A stretch of 47,190 nt of DNA, from positions 1 to 47,190 of the forward strand of contig CAYSEF010000011.1 of assembly GCA_964430105.1 (NCBI GenBank), in the 5' to 3' direction. This stretch comes from UMGS1696 sp964430105. Its GTDB lineage: Bacteria; Bacillota; Clostridia; Oscillospirales; CAG-272. The notes beneath the pieces are model-generated. The model saw nothing but the letters and a program-made list of their open reading frames with translations, did no database searches and had not been told where the DNA came from. Each line of letters starts with the position of its first letter. Positions within the stretch are counted from its first letter, which is position 1. The position numbers and the translations under genes were made by a program. Shown one piece after another: positions 9,693-17,274 of this stretch.

Positions 9693-9721
9693 ATATTTAT
9701 TTGGATCCTTAGTAATTTATT

Positions 9722-10771
9722 TTACTTTATAAAATAATCGTCTGATGTGAGATCGAATGAATCGGCAATTCCCGGAGTTGTGATGACTTCGTTTGTATCG
9801 GTCACAAAAATTGCTTCAAAATCGAGAGTTCCTTCGTTGTAAAGCTCTATTGATTTTTCAACACCGAGGATAAAAAGTGCAGTGGAAAGTGCATCGGCAG
9901 AAGCTCCGTTGGGAGTGTGTACCGCAACACTGCGAATTCCGCTTACAGCCGGATATCCGGTTTCGGGATCGAGAATATGGTGGTATCTTACGCCGTTTTC
10001 TTCAAAATAACGCTCATAATCGCCGGACACCGAAACAAATCCGTTATTTATATAAAGATATCCAAGCAATGAATCTGTCGAGTTCGGATCGCATATACCG
10101 ATTTTGTAATTGCCATATTCAGGTTTTTCGCCATAGACTCCGATATTTCCGCCAAGTGATACAAGACCATAAGAAACTTCTGTAGTATCAAGGTATTCGA
10201 GAATGAGCTGAGTTGCAACACCCTTGCCGATACCACCGAAATCGAGCTTTGCTTCAGTATCAGACTTTGTTATAGAGGAGCCGTTTATCGTGAATTTGTC
10301 AGTACCACAGTGTGAGAGGGCTTCGTATATCGCATCATCTGATGGACGTGGGCCACCGCCTGTTACGTTCCAAAGATTGATCAGCGCACCGAGTGTGTAA
10401 TCATACGCACCACCTGTGAGATCGTGTATCTTGTTTGCAGTTTCAAGCAGTGATACGAGCATTTCGTCGGCAGATAACATTCGATTTATGTCTGAATTGA
10501 GTGCATACACATCACTGGAGCTGTTGTGAGCAGAGATAGTCAGCTCAACATCATTTAGAATGTCGGCACAATTATCAGCAACAGTGGCAAGGTAATCGTC
10601 AGAGAGAGCGTTGCCATTGTCGTCGGTTCTTGCAAGACGTAGAGTGATGTAGGTGTCCATTGCGAAGTAGTTGAAATCGCGATATTCTGATTTGTCACCA
10701 CAAGATACAAGGCAAGTGAAACAAATTGAAAACAGCAGAAACAATGCAGTCAGTTTATGAATGACTTTCAT
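9722..10771 (-). CDS. apbE: FAD:protein FMN transferase (ApbE family lipoprotein)
   Basis: ApbE proteins move FMN from FAD onto a Thr or Ser of target flavoproteins outside the membrane. The start shows a signal peptide with a lipobox ending at Cys24 (LVSCG), so the mature protein should be a membrane-anchored lipoprotein. Family motifs are FNYFAMDTYITLRL, DFGGIGKGVATQ, SLGGNIGVYG, HHILDPETGYPA and the late THR/ASP-like segment GASADALSTALFILG. Its partners upstream are a NusG-II protein and a Gx membrane protein, a combination known from flavin-based extracellular electron transfer and Rnf-associated loci. The FMN-accepting target is not in this window. Confidence 0.92.
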   Translation of the reverse strand: MKVIHKLTALFLLFSICFTCLVSCGDKSEYRDFNYFAMDTYITLRLARTDDNGNALSDDYLATVADNCADILNDVELTISAHNSSSDVYALNSDINRMLSADEMLVSLLETANKIHDLTGGAYDYTLGALINLWNVTGGGPRPSDDAIYEALSHCGTDKFTINGSSITKSDTEAKLDFGGIGKGVATQLILEYLDTTEVSYGLVSLGGNIGVYGEKPEYGNYKIGICDPNSTDSLLGYLYINNGFVSVSGDYERYFEENGVRYHHILDPETGYPAVSGIRSVAVHTPNGASADALSTALFILGVEKSIELYNEGTLDFEAIFVTDTNEVITTPGIADSFDLTSDDYFIK

Positions 10772-10789
10772 AACGCACCTTCGTTGATT

Positions 10790-11308
10790 TTATTTTTTAT
10801 ATAACCTGCTTGGCATAGCGCATAGGATAATACCCGTTAGCGTTCCGTAGATAAGAGAAGCGGCAGCCAATGCGGGGGTATAGCTCAAAACAGCAGAGCC
10901 GGTGAGGATGACAGCAGCAATAAGCTGACCGATATTATGCACCGTCGCAGATATAACGGATATTCCGATAAAGCTGAATTTTGAAGTTAGCTTTGTGATT
11001 TTCAGTAGAAACAGCACTGTTATGACCATGAAGCCACCAAAAATCGAAAAAATAAACGATGTCGGACTTCCGAAAAGAAGAAATGTCAAAAGTGTACGAA
11101 CAAGGGACACAACGGCTGCATCTGCAACAGAGCAACGACAGGCTGTAAGAATTATTGCAATATTTGCAAGTCCCAGCTTAAATCCGGGGATGGGAAGTGC
11201 TGCGATAGGTATAACAGCTTCTACAAACGATAAAAGCAGAGCGACACATACGAGCGAACTGTCTTCAGCAAGCCTGCGTATGCGCTTATCTGATGATAAA
11301 GTCTTCAT
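10790..11308 (-). CDS. Gx transporter family membrane protein (Hpre_diP_synt_I)
   Basis: The 172-aa protein is hydrophobic with five or six membrane helices and a PGFKLGLANI motif near residue 40, the hallmark of the family once named heptaprenyl diphosphate synthase component I and now called the Gx transporter family. Its fold resembles ECF transporter S components. The transported substrate is not established; in EET loci a relative (EetB) is required with EetA. The start ATG overlaps the last 23 nt of the upstream NusG-II gene and has GAGGAAA just before it, indicating translational coupling. Confidence 0.82.
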   Translation of the reverse strand: MKTLSSDKRIRRLAEDSSLVCVALLLSFVEAVIPIAALPIPGFKLGLANIAIILTACRCSVADAAVVSLVRTLLTFLLFGSPTSFIFSIFGGFMVITVLFLLKITKLTSKFSFIGISVISATVHNIGQLIAAVILTGSAVLSYTPALAAASLIYGTLTGIILCAMPSRLYKK

Positions 11309-11669
11309 TTTCCTCGATAATGCTGTCGGATGGAATTTGTATTACCAGCTTAGCCGGTACACATACGATAGATTCACCCGCACGAGAGATCATTTTACTG
11401 TTCACGCAGATTTGATCGGGACAATCTGAGCTTATCACACTCACAGACCTGTCCTCGACTTGAATTTCAACACAAATTCCGTTTGAAACGATAGAATAAA
11501 TGCCTGCATCACCGAGAGAGTGGGATTCATTCTTGTTGGTTGTTCGGATGACAAAATTTTGGGCAGTACGAGAATCAAATGAGCTGACCGTGAAACCGAT
11601 AATGACAGCAAGCAACATTAGAATTACAATAATATCGCATTTTGTCAGCCTGTTTTTCGGTAGCTCCAT
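11286..11669 (-). CDS. NusG domain II-containing membrane-anchored protein
   Basis: The 127-aa protein has an N-terminal membrane anchor (residues about 12-32) and an outward beta domain with the typical pattern DCPDQICVNSKMISRAGESIVCVPAKLVI. This domain (PF07009, formerly DUF1312) is found in EetA-type proteins and next to Gx and ApbE genes. The start is the ATG at 11669, which follows GGAGGG (11675-11680) by 5 nt; the upstream ATG at 11687 overlaps this site and is rejected. This is the first gene of the nine-gene operon. The extracellular role is inferred from topology and context. Confidence 0.85.
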   Translation of the reverse strand: MELPKNRLTKCDIIVILMLLAVIIGFTVSSFDSRTAQNFVIRTTNKNESHSLGDAGIYSIVSNGICVEIQVEDRSVSVISSDCPDQICVNSKMISRAGESIVCVPAKLVIQIPSDSIIEENEDFIIR

Positions 11670-11765
11670 ACGAACCCTCCATTGCATGATGTAATCATTT
11701 GAAAAAAATTGAGTTGAATAAATTCTTCGCTCCTACATCGTGCATGAACACAAAAATACGTAATA

Positions 11766-11794
11766 ATTATACATGATTCACCGCGAGAAGTCAA
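11766..11794 (-). promoter_or_regulatory. Promoter of the NusG-II...pheA operon
   Basis: On the minus strand TTGACT (11789-11794) and TATAAT (11766-11771) are separated by 17 bp. The transcript would have a leader of about 90 nt before the NusG-II gene. I see no other strong promoter within the nine genes. Confidence 0.75.
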
Positions 11795-11930
11795 TATAAA
11801 TATATGATTATAAGGTAGGCTAAATTAGTTGGAAGGCATATCAGGCTGTCGTAGTCGAAGGAAATAGCTGCTAAACTTGCATAAGCGAAAAGCAGACTCG
11901 TGAAATACGAATCTGCCCGGAGAATGAAAA
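11795..11930. other. Intergenic stretch with a terminator-like remnant
   Basis: No convincing gene lies here. An inverted repeat at 11891-11916 (GCAGA..TCTGC with TCGT/ACGA inside), followed on the minus strand by TTTTCGCTTAT, closely resembles the terminators of the two adjacent tRNA-Leu units and may be the remains of a third unit or a back-up terminator. A plus-strand frame through about 11815-11930 reads like a decayed peptide with in-frame stops (for example SKEIAAKLA then stop); this is weak. Confidence 0.35.
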
Positions 11931-11970
11931 AATAAAATAAAAAAGCAGACCCGTTATTACGAATCTGCTT
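11930..11970 (-). terminator. Terminator of tRNA-Leu copy 1
   Basis: AAGCAGA (11964-11970 read on the minus strand) pairs with TCTGCTT (11943-11949), followed by a T-rich tract. It begins 2 nt after the mature tRNA end. Confidence 0.8.
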
Positions 11971-11972
11971 CA

Positions 11973-12054
11973 TGCGGAAAACGGGACTTGAACCCGTACG
12001 GTGTAAACCACACGCCCCTCAAACGTGCGCGTCTGCCAGTTCCGCCACTTCCGC
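11973..12054 (-). tRNA. tRNA-Leu(GAG), copy 1
   Basis: The 82-nt sequence folds as a class II tRNA with acceptor GCGGAAG, a long variable arm and T-arm CGGGTTCAAGTCCCG. The anticodon loop TTGAGGG gives anticodon GAG, reading CUU/CUC Leu codons. The 3' CCA is not encoded. Identical in sequence to the copy at 12230-12311. Confidence 0.95.
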
Positions 12055-12099
12055 AAAGTGGTTGTATCTACAAGAGCTTAACTCCTGTCGACGGATGAT

Positions 12100-12128
12100 A
12101 TTATATCACTTTATCATTGATTTGTCAA
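12100..12128 (-). promoter_or_regulatory. Promoter of tRNA-Leu copy 1
   Basis: Consensus TTGACA (12123-12128) and TATAAT (12100-12105) with a 17-bp spacer on the minus strand. Confidence 0.85.
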
Positions 12129-12186
12129 TAGCTTTTTTGAAAAAAATCAAGAAATTTGCAAAATAAAATCGAAGCTATAATTGTTG

Positions 12187-12227
12187 AGGAAAAATAAAAA
12201 AGCAGACCCGTTATTACGAATCTGCTT
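12187..12227 (-). terminator. Terminator of tRNA-Leu copy 2
   Basis: Same hairpin as copy 1: AAGCAGA/TCTGCTT (12200-12206 with 12221-12227) followed by a T-rich tract on the minus strand. Confidence 0.8.
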
Positions 12228-12229
12228 CA

Positions 12230-12311
12230 TGCGGAAAACGGGACTTGAACCCGTACGGTGTAAACCACACGCCCCTCAAACGTGCGCGTCTGCCAGTTCC
12301 GCCACTTCCGC
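12230..12311 (-). tRNA. tRNA-Leu(GAG), copy 2
   Basis: Identical over 82 nt to copy 1, with anticodon GAG and no encoded CCA. It has its own promoter and terminator, so the two copies are independent transcription units. Confidence 0.95.
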
Positions 12312-12356
12312 ATGGTATTGGCGGTGACAAGAAGTTAACTCCTGTCAACAGATGAT

Positions 12357-12385
12357 ATTATACCACGCAATACTTGATTTGTCAA
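12357..12385 (-). promoter_or_regulatory. Promoter of tRNA-Leu copy 2
   Basis: TTGACA (12380-12385) and TATAAT (12357-12362) with a 17-bp spacer on the minus strand, exactly 257 bp from the equivalent promoter of copy 1. Confidence 0.85.
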
Positions 12386-12417
12386 TAGGTTTTTTGAAAA
12401 TAATTTAAATTTTATCC

Positions 12418-12642
12418 TCAGTAATACCAAACATTGCCCTTCAGAATGATGCAGAAGATATCGATCAGCCACATGAACGGTACAAAGAGAAGTAGGATTG
12501 AAATAACCAGTCCTGTGGTATTTTTATCATCCACTGCATGAATTATACGATAGATTCCCCAAACGATATCGAGAGCAGGGATGGCAAGAATAACTTTAAT
12601 AAGAAGTGAGAGATTGTCGATTTGCTTAATAAGTTCTTTCAT
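12418..12642 (-). CDS. Small two-helix membrane protein, function unknown
   Basis: The 74-aa product has a short amphipathic start (MKELIKQIDNLSLLIK) and two hydrophobic helices, about residues 14-33 and 44-68, separated by HAVDDKNTT. AGGAG lies 8 nt before the ATG, and a promoter is found just upstream, so it is very likely a real gene. I do not recognise a characterised family. It lies alone between tRNA-Leu and the clpX region. Confidence 0.75.
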   Translation of the reverse strand: MKELIKQIDNLSLLIKVILAIPALDIVWGIYRIIHAVDDKNTTGLVISILLLFVPFMWLIDIFCIILKGNVWYY

Positions 12643-12670
12643 GATATTAACTCCTTTATGTTATGATAAT

Positions 12671-12699
12671 AATATACAGCAAATTGCGACGATAATCAA
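12671..12699 (-). promoter_or_regulatory. Promoter of the small membrane protein gene
   Basis: TTGATT (12694-12699) and TATATT (12671-12676) with a 17-bp spacer on the minus strand. Confidence 0.55.
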
Positions 12700-12718
12700 G
12701 GGATTTTTCGTTTTTTAA

Positions 12719-12835
12719 TCATTTCACATCAAATTTTAATGAAAAATGACTGCCACAACAAGGACATGAGGTTTCTTGCATTTCGGGGAATTTTCCCGGT
12801 GCGAGAAATCTCTTTTTCCTTGGTATAGCAGTCAT
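12719..12835 (-). CDS. Candidate 38-aa protein with a CPCCG zinc-knuckle motif
   Basis: An ATG at 12835, 9 nt after the clpX stop codon, opens a frame of 38 codons. The product has a basic N-terminal half (PRKKRF, then PGKFPE) and a C-terminal CPCCGSHF motif of the sort that binds metal. No clear ribosome binding site precedes it, so it would rely on coupling to clpX. The same DNA forms a strongly folded palindromic element (12745-12836), so the frame may be a by-product of that element. I treat coding as possible, not shown. Confidence 0.3.
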   Translation of the reverse strand: MTAIPRKKRFLAPGKFPEMQETSCPCCGSHFSLKFDVK

Positions 12836-12836
12836 T
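12745..12836. repeat. Folded 92-bp element with terminal inverted repeats
   Basis: AATGACTGC (12745-12753) and GCAGTCATT (12828-12836) form a 9-bp outer stem. Five bases further in on both sides, CAAGG (12759-12763) pairs with CCTTG (12818-12822). Inside lie two more small palindromes, GGGGAATTTTCCC and GAGAAATCTC. On the minus strand T residues follow the stem, so the element may end clpX transcription, but the size and branching suggest a REP/MITE-like repeat or a structured RNA. Confidence 0.5.
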
Positions 12837-12844
12837 ATAGAAAT

Positions 12845-14140
12845 TTACTTCAGAGTAATGATAGGCTCGGCATGATTGTTCACGCAGTCCTCGGTGATAG
12901 TTACCTTAGCAACATCAGAACGAGAGGGGAGTGTAAACATAATGTCGGTCATTGTTTCTTCGATAATGGAACGAAGTCCACGCGCGCCTGTATTGCGTTC
13001 TATAGCCTTTTCAGCCACTACATGGAGTGCTTCCGGTGTAAATTCAAGCTCTACACCATCCATTTCAAAGAGCTTTGTATACTGTTTTACAAGACAGTTT
13101 TTAGGCTCGGACAGGATACGAACAAGGGCATCTGCGTCAAGGTTTTCAAGTCCTACTATGACGGGAAGTCGTCCTACAAGCTCGGGAATTATGCCGTATT
13201 TTACGATGTCGTGAGCACTTACATCCTTGAATACGCCGTCACGAAGCTTTTCTTCCTTCTTTTTGATGTCGCCACCAAAGCCGATTGAGGACTGACCCTT
13301 ACGCTGGTCGATGAGCTGATCGAGTGTATCGAACGCACCACCGCAGATAAACAGGATATTTTCTGTATTGATCTGGATAAATTCCTGATTCGGATGCTTT
13401 CTGCCACCCTGCGGAGGAACATTTGCAACAGTGCCTTCGAGAATTTTCAGAAGTGCTTGCTGAACGCCTTCGCCTGATACATCACGAGTTATCGAGCGAT
13501 TTTCGCTTCTGCGGGATATCTTGTCGATTTCATCGATATAGATGATACCACGCTCTGCAAGCTCAACGTTATAGTCAGCGGCCTGTATAAGACGGAGCAG
13601 AATGTTCTCAACGTCTTCACCTACATAACCTGCTTCAGTAAGAGTTGTAGCATCGGCAATAGCGAAAGGAACCTTTAAGGTTTTTGCGAGTGTCTGTGCC
13701 AGGAATGTTTTACCAACACCGGTAGGGCCTATAAGAAGCACATTACTTTTTTGAATTTCAACTTCATCTGCAGCGGCATCGCCGGATGCTGCGTGATTCT
13801 TGAGCTTATTCAGCTGATCGCGATGGATAAGACGCTTGTAGTGATTATAAACAGCAACGGAAAGTGCGACTTTAGCTTTGTCCTGACCGATAATATATTC
13901 ATCAAGAGTTTTCTTGATTTCAACAGGTGTGGGAAGCTGACCGTTGCTAAGCTCAGCTGGAGTAGAGGTTGAGTTTAAGTGGTCGAATATAATGTCATTG
14001 CACGCATCGACACACTTGTCGCAGATATATAATCCGGTAGGTGACGGGATGAGAAATTGAACCTGAGTCTCGTTTCGTCCGCAGAATGAGCAGGAATGTT
14101 CAACGCGAAGGCGACCGGAATTGCGTGTATTATTTGCCAT
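12845..14140 (-). CDS. clpX: ATP-dependent Clp protease ATP-binding subunit ClpX
   Basis: ClpX unfolds tagged proteins and feeds them to ClpP. The N-terminal zinc-binding domain has Cys17, Cys20, Cys40 and Cys43. The AAA+ core shows Walker A GPTGVGKT, Walker B IIYIDEIDKI, the conserved RKHPNQEF region, ICGGAFDTLD and a C-terminal arginine in NTGARGLRSI (sensor 2). The length of 431 aa is usual. An AAAGG lies about 10 nt before the ATG, and the gene begins 36 nt after clpP, in the common order tig-clpP-clpX. Confidence 0.97.
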   Translation of the reverse strand: MANNTRNSGRLRVEHSCSFCGRNETQVQFLIPSPTGLYICDKCVDACNDIIFDHLNSTSTPAELSNGQLPTPVEIKKTLDEYIIGQDKAKVALSVAVYNHYKRLIHRDQLNKLKNHAASGDAAADEVEIQKSNVLLIGPTGVGKTFLAQTLAKTLKVPFAIADATTLTEAGYVGEDVENILLRLIQAADYNVELAERGIIYIDEIDKISRRSENRSITRDVSGEGVQQALLKILEGTVANVPPQGGRKHPNQEFIQINTENILFICGGAFDTLDQLIDQRKGQSSIGFGGDIKKKEEKLRDGVFKDVSAHDIVKYGIIPELVGRLPVIVGLENLDADALVRILSEPKNCLVKQYTKLFEMDGVELEFTPEALHVVAEKAIERNTGARGLRSIIEETMTDIMFTLPSRSDVAKVTITEDCVNNHAEPIITLK

Positions 14141-14176
14141 TAGATGATAACCTTTCTATGGTCGATTGTGGGAAAA

Positions 14177-14761
14177 TTATGGACGGTGAGCAATAACCTT
14201 ATCGATAAGGCCGTATGCACAAGCCTGTTCAGCGGACATAAAGTTGTCACGTTCTGTATCGGCTGTAATAACGTCGAGTGGCTTACCTGTATTCTGAGCG
14301 AGAATAGAATTGAGCTTATCCTTTGTACGGAGGATGTGTTCAGCGTGAATCTTGATATCAGTAGCCTGACCCTGTGCACCACCGAGAGGCTGATGGATCA
14401 TGATTTCACTGTTGGGAAGTGCAAGACGCTTGCCCTTTGCGCCTGACGAGAGAAGGAATGCACCCATAGATGCAGCCATGCCGATGCAGATAGTTGAAAC
14501 ATCGCATTTGATGAAGTTCATAGTATCATAGATAGCCATACCTGCAGTAACGGAACCACCGGGGCTGTTGATGTAAAGGGAAATATCCTTGTCGGGATCT
14601 TCTGCTTCGAGATAAAGAAGCTGAGCAACGACGAGGGAAGCTGTAGCATCATTTACTTCATCTGCGAGAAAAACGATTCTGTCGTTGAGAAGACGAGAAT
14701 AGATGTCGTAAGAGCGTTCACCACGATTGGTCTGCTGTACGACCATAGGGACGAGAGCCAT
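14177..14761 (-). CDS. clpP: ATP-dependent Clp protease proteolytic subunit ClpP
   Basis: ClpP forms the tetradecameric serine protease chamber. The catalytic triad is visible as Ser98 in GMAASMG, His123 in MIHQPLGG and Asp172 in DTERDNF. I place the start at the ATG at 14761 (194 aa), preceded by GGAGG at a 10-nt distance; the longer in-frame extension upstream reads through the ribosome binding site and has no family resemblance. The gene is 171 bp downstream of tig, so the intergenic stretch 14762-14932 is longer than usual, but I see no convincing separate promoter there. Confidence 0.96.
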   Translation of the reverse strand: MALVPMVVQQTNRGERSYDIYSRLLNDRIVFLADEVNDATASLVVAQLLYLEAEDPDKDISLYINSPGGSVTAGMAIYDTMNFIKCDVSTICIGMAASMGAFLLSSGAKGKRLALPNSEIMIHQPLGGAQGQATDIKIHAEHILRTKDKLNSILAQNTGKPLDVITADTERDNFMSAEQACAYGLIDKVIAHRP

Positions 14762-14932
14762 AGTTTTAAGTCCTCCTTTGGTGTTTGTGTAGTGCGAAAT
14801 ATTAGATGAGTAATTACCATATTTTACCCGTTCGTATGTAGCTTTATGCGGGTAATATATGTAAATAATCGGAAAACCGCCACCCGAAATGTTCACAGGC
14901 AGCGGTAGATCCAATATCAAATGTCGATTAAA

Positions 14933-16237
14933 TTACGCGTCGTGCGCTTCGGTGTGTTCAACTTCGGTGATGACAGCCTTTTCGCGAACGAGTTCAACTG
15001 CCTTCTTAACCTTGAGATCTTCAGCGATGGCGTCAGCAGCAATAGCTTCCTTGATCTTGTCAACTTCCATGCCATAAGCTTCAGCGAGGCGCTTGTATTC
15101 TTCTTCAGTTTCTTCGTCAGAAACTACGATGCCTTCCTTGACAGCGATCTTTTCGAGTGCAAGACGAGTCTTAACCTGCTTTTCAGCGTCGGGTCTCATC
15201 TGAGCACGGAGAGAATCGAGAGTCATGCCGGTGTACTGGAAGTATGTCTTGAGATCGAGACCGTTCATGCGGAGACGATTGTCATAGTCACGGAGGAAGT
15301 TTTCGGTTTCGTTTTCAAACATGCATTCAGGAATTTCAGCTTCGAGCTTTTCGATAAGAGCCTTCATGATGTTGTCATCAACGTGACCGTCAGCGTGCTT
15401 CTGGTGATTTTCTTCAAGCTTAGTCTTGATATCAGCCTTGTATTCATCGAGAGTATCGAATTCGGAAACATCCTTAGCGAAATCATCGTCGAGTACAGGG
15501 AGTTCATTGAACTTGATAGCATGGAGCTTGCACTTGAAAGTAGCTTCCTTGCCGGCAAGGTTTTCTGCGTGATAATCTTCGGGGAAAGTAACAACAACAT
15601 CGAATTCTTCACCGATGTTCTTGCCTACTACCTGATCTTCAAAGCCGGGGATGAACTGACCGGAGCCGAGCTTGAGCTGGTGACCTTCAGCCTTACCGCC
15701 GTCGAATGCTACACCGTCAACAAAGCCTTCGAAATCGATAGTAACGATATCTTCGTTCTGAGCAGCACGGTCAGTGATTTCGATCATACGGGAGTTACGG
15801 TTCTGAACTCTCTTGAGTTCTTCTTCAACTTCTTCATCGGTAGCATGAGAAACAGGACGTTCTACAGCGATTCCGAGGTAGTCGTTGATTTCAACTTCAG
15901 GCTTGGTGAAGAAAGTAGCGCTGAGAACAACACCGTTTTCATCGATGGAAACGATATCGAATTCAGGACGGCTAACGATGTCCTTGATATCCTTTACAGC
16001 ATCTGTGTAAGCATCGGGAATGATCTCGTTGATAGCATCTTCGTAGAATACTTCCTTACCGTACATCTTTTCAACAAGTGCACGAGGAGCTTTACCCTTA
16101 CGGAAGCCGGGAATAGTGATGTTCTTGGAGGATTTCTTGAATACCTTGTTGATAGCAGCTTCAAAAGTAGCGGAATCAACGTCAAATGTAATCTTCTGCT
16201 GATTTACAGCAACAGTTTCCTGTGATTTCAGGCTCAT
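14933..16237 (-). CDS. tig: Trigger factor
   Basis: Trigger factor is the ribosome-bound chaperone that meets nascent chains at the tunnel exit. The N-terminal ribosome-binding signature is GFRKGKAPR near residue 45. An FKBP-type prolyl isomerase domain occupies about residues 155-240 (VTIDFEGFVDG, FIPGFEDQVVG). The helical C-terminal arms follow. The length of 434 aa is typical, and the ATG follows AGGAG. It heads tig-clpP-clpX. The opposite strand also has an open frame of exactly the same length, which is a shadow caused by strong codon bias. Confidence 0.96.
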   Translation of the reverse strand: MSLKSQETVAVNQQKITFDVDSATFEAAINKVFKKSSKNITIPGFRKGKAPRALVEKMYGKEVFYEDAINEIIPDAYTDAVKDIKDIVSRPEFDIVSIDENGVVLSATFFTKPEVEINDYLGIAVERPVSHATDEEVEEELKRVQNRNSRMIEITDRAAQNEDIVTIDFEGFVDGVAFDGGKAEGHQLKLGSGQFIPGFEDQVVGKNIGEEFDVVVTFPEDYHAENLAGKEATFKCKLHAIKFNELPVLDDDFAKDVSEFDTLDEYKADIKTKLEENHQKHADGHVDDNIMKALIEKLEAEIPECMFENETENFLRDYDNRLRMNGLDLKTYFQYTGMTLDSLRAQMRPDAEKQVKTRLALEKIAVKEGIVVSDEETEEEYKRLAEAYGMEVDKIKEAIAADAIAEDLKVKKAVELVREKAVITEVEHTEAHDA

Positions 16238-16469
16238 CTTTGTTTTCTCCTATTTTATATAGCAATTAAATTAACTGAAAGTATAGTGTGAGATGCGAGT
16301 CGTTTTTTGCGAAAAAGCTTGGCGAAAAATCATGCCATAATCGATTTGAACAGTGTAACGACAAGAAAAAGTAAATAAATGATGCACTGACGATTTGTGG
16401 GTTTCAAAGCTGTCAGAGAATCAATTTGGGTACCGTATGGGCACACTTCCCCCTACGTATTCACACACT
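16238..16469 (-). other. Long, structured 5' leader of tig
   Basis: About 230 nt separate the inferred start of transcription from the tig start codon. On the minus strand a G-rich hairpin forms soon after the start (CGTA..TACG with GGG/CCC inside), and a second hairpin pairs TGAT and CTGAC with GTCAG and ATCA, followed by TTTATTTACTTTTT. It may be an attenuator, a small RNA or just a long leader. I recognise no known riboswitch or 6S RNA consensus. Confidence 0.4.
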
Positions 16470-16475
16470 CCATAT

Positions 16476-16504
16476 ATTGTACAATTATTCGTCCGCATTG
16501 TCAA
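16476..16504 (-). promoter_or_regulatory. Promoter of tig-clpP-clpX
   Basis: TTGACA (16499-16504) and TACAAT (16476-16481) with a 17-bp spacer on the minus strand. Confidence 0.8.
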
Positions 16505-16551
16505 GCGTGTTTCTGAAATTTATAAAAGTTTACAATTATTTCGACAAAAAT

Positions 16552-17274
16552 TCATCGACTGAATATGTGTAGCGGGTAAAAATCGAGGTAATCTGCAGAA
16601 ATCAACGACAGTTTTATCCCATCATACTCAATATTCGGCGGAAGACTGTATTTCCCGTGGATATGGCCGAAGAAACAGCGTTTTACACCGAAGCTTTTCA
16701 AAATGTCAATGATCGGCTGGCAAACGAAATCGCCGAATACCGGTGGAAAATGCAGAAAAACGATAATTTCCTCGCTGTCATTTGAACGAAGCTTCTCCGC
16801 CTCTTTTATAGAAAGCTCAAGCCTTATTGCTTCACGACTGACCAGCTTGTTGTAATCGGCTGAGAAAATATCCGCCTGCTGTTTTTCCTCAATGAACCAT
16901 CCACGAGAGCCACATATAAGAAATCCGTCTGCTGCATATGCGTTGTTGTGAAGAAAATCCACTGAATTTACGCCGATATTCATGAGGTAAGCACGCATTT
17001 TTGAAGCAGAAGTCCACCAGTAGTCATGATTTCCCTTGCCGAGTATTTTTTTACCCGGCAGAGAATCGATGAAACGGAAGTCTTCTGTTGCCTCATCAAG
17101 TGTCATACCCCAAGAAATATCACCGGGAACTATAACAGTATCGTTTTCGTTTATAATTGATGTCCAGCGTCGCTTTATTTTATCGGGATGATTTGTCCAA
17201 CGACTGCCGAATTTACTCATCGGTTTATTGGCACTGCATGAGAGATGCAGATCAGCGATGGTAAAAAGAGCCAT
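16552..17274 (-). CDS. Calcineurin-like metallophosphoesterase
   Basis: The 240-aa protein carries all five metallophosphoesterase motifs: D8-x-H10, GDISWG, GNHDYWW, a histidine in LHFPP and GHIHG. These bind two metal ions for phosphoester hydrolysis. WTNHPDKIKRRW near the start and the SWGMTLDEA segment mark a Clostridia-wide family of predicted serine/threonine phosphatase-like hydrolases with unknown substrate. Its ATG shares one base with the thrC stop codon (TAATG), so it is translationally coupled to thrC and is the last gene of its operon. Confidence 0.88.
   Translation of the reverse strand: MALFTIADLHLSCSANKPMSKFGSRWTNHPDKIKRRWTSIINENDTVIVPGDISWGMTLDEATEDFRFIDSLPGKKILGKGNHDYWWTSASKMRAYLMNIGVNSVDFLHNNAYAADGFLICGSRGWFIEEKQQADIFSADYNKLVSREAIRLELSIKEAEKLRSNDSEEIIVFLHFPPVFGDFVCQPIIDILKSFGVKRCFFGHIHGKYSLPPNIEYDGIKLSLISADYLDFYPLHIFSR

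Larger units (their letters stand above)
11930..12385 (-). repeat. Tandem duplication of a whole tRNA-Leu transcription unit
   Basis: Terminator, tRNA and promoter recur with a constant offset of 257 bp (11930-12128 and 12187-12385). The tRNA and terminator parts are identical; the leader between tRNA and promoter has diverged at scattered positions. Confidence 0.85.

Noticed and set aside
11791..11973. A 60-codon minus-strand frame between tRNA-Leu and the NusG-II operon
   Set aside because: It runs through the tRNA terminator hairpins and has no ribosome binding site.
12776..13288. A 170-codon plus-strand frame starting in the folded element
   Set aside because: It is antisense to clpX for most of its length and has no start signal.
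14762..14920. A 53-residue N-terminal extension of ClpP
   Set aside because: The extension crosses the GGAGG ribosome binding site, and ClpP of 194 aa begins normally at 14761.
14921..16225. A 434-codon open frame on the plus strand opposite tig
   Set aside because: It mirrors tig almost base for base, has no ribosome binding site or family resemblance, and arises from the codon bias of the real gene.
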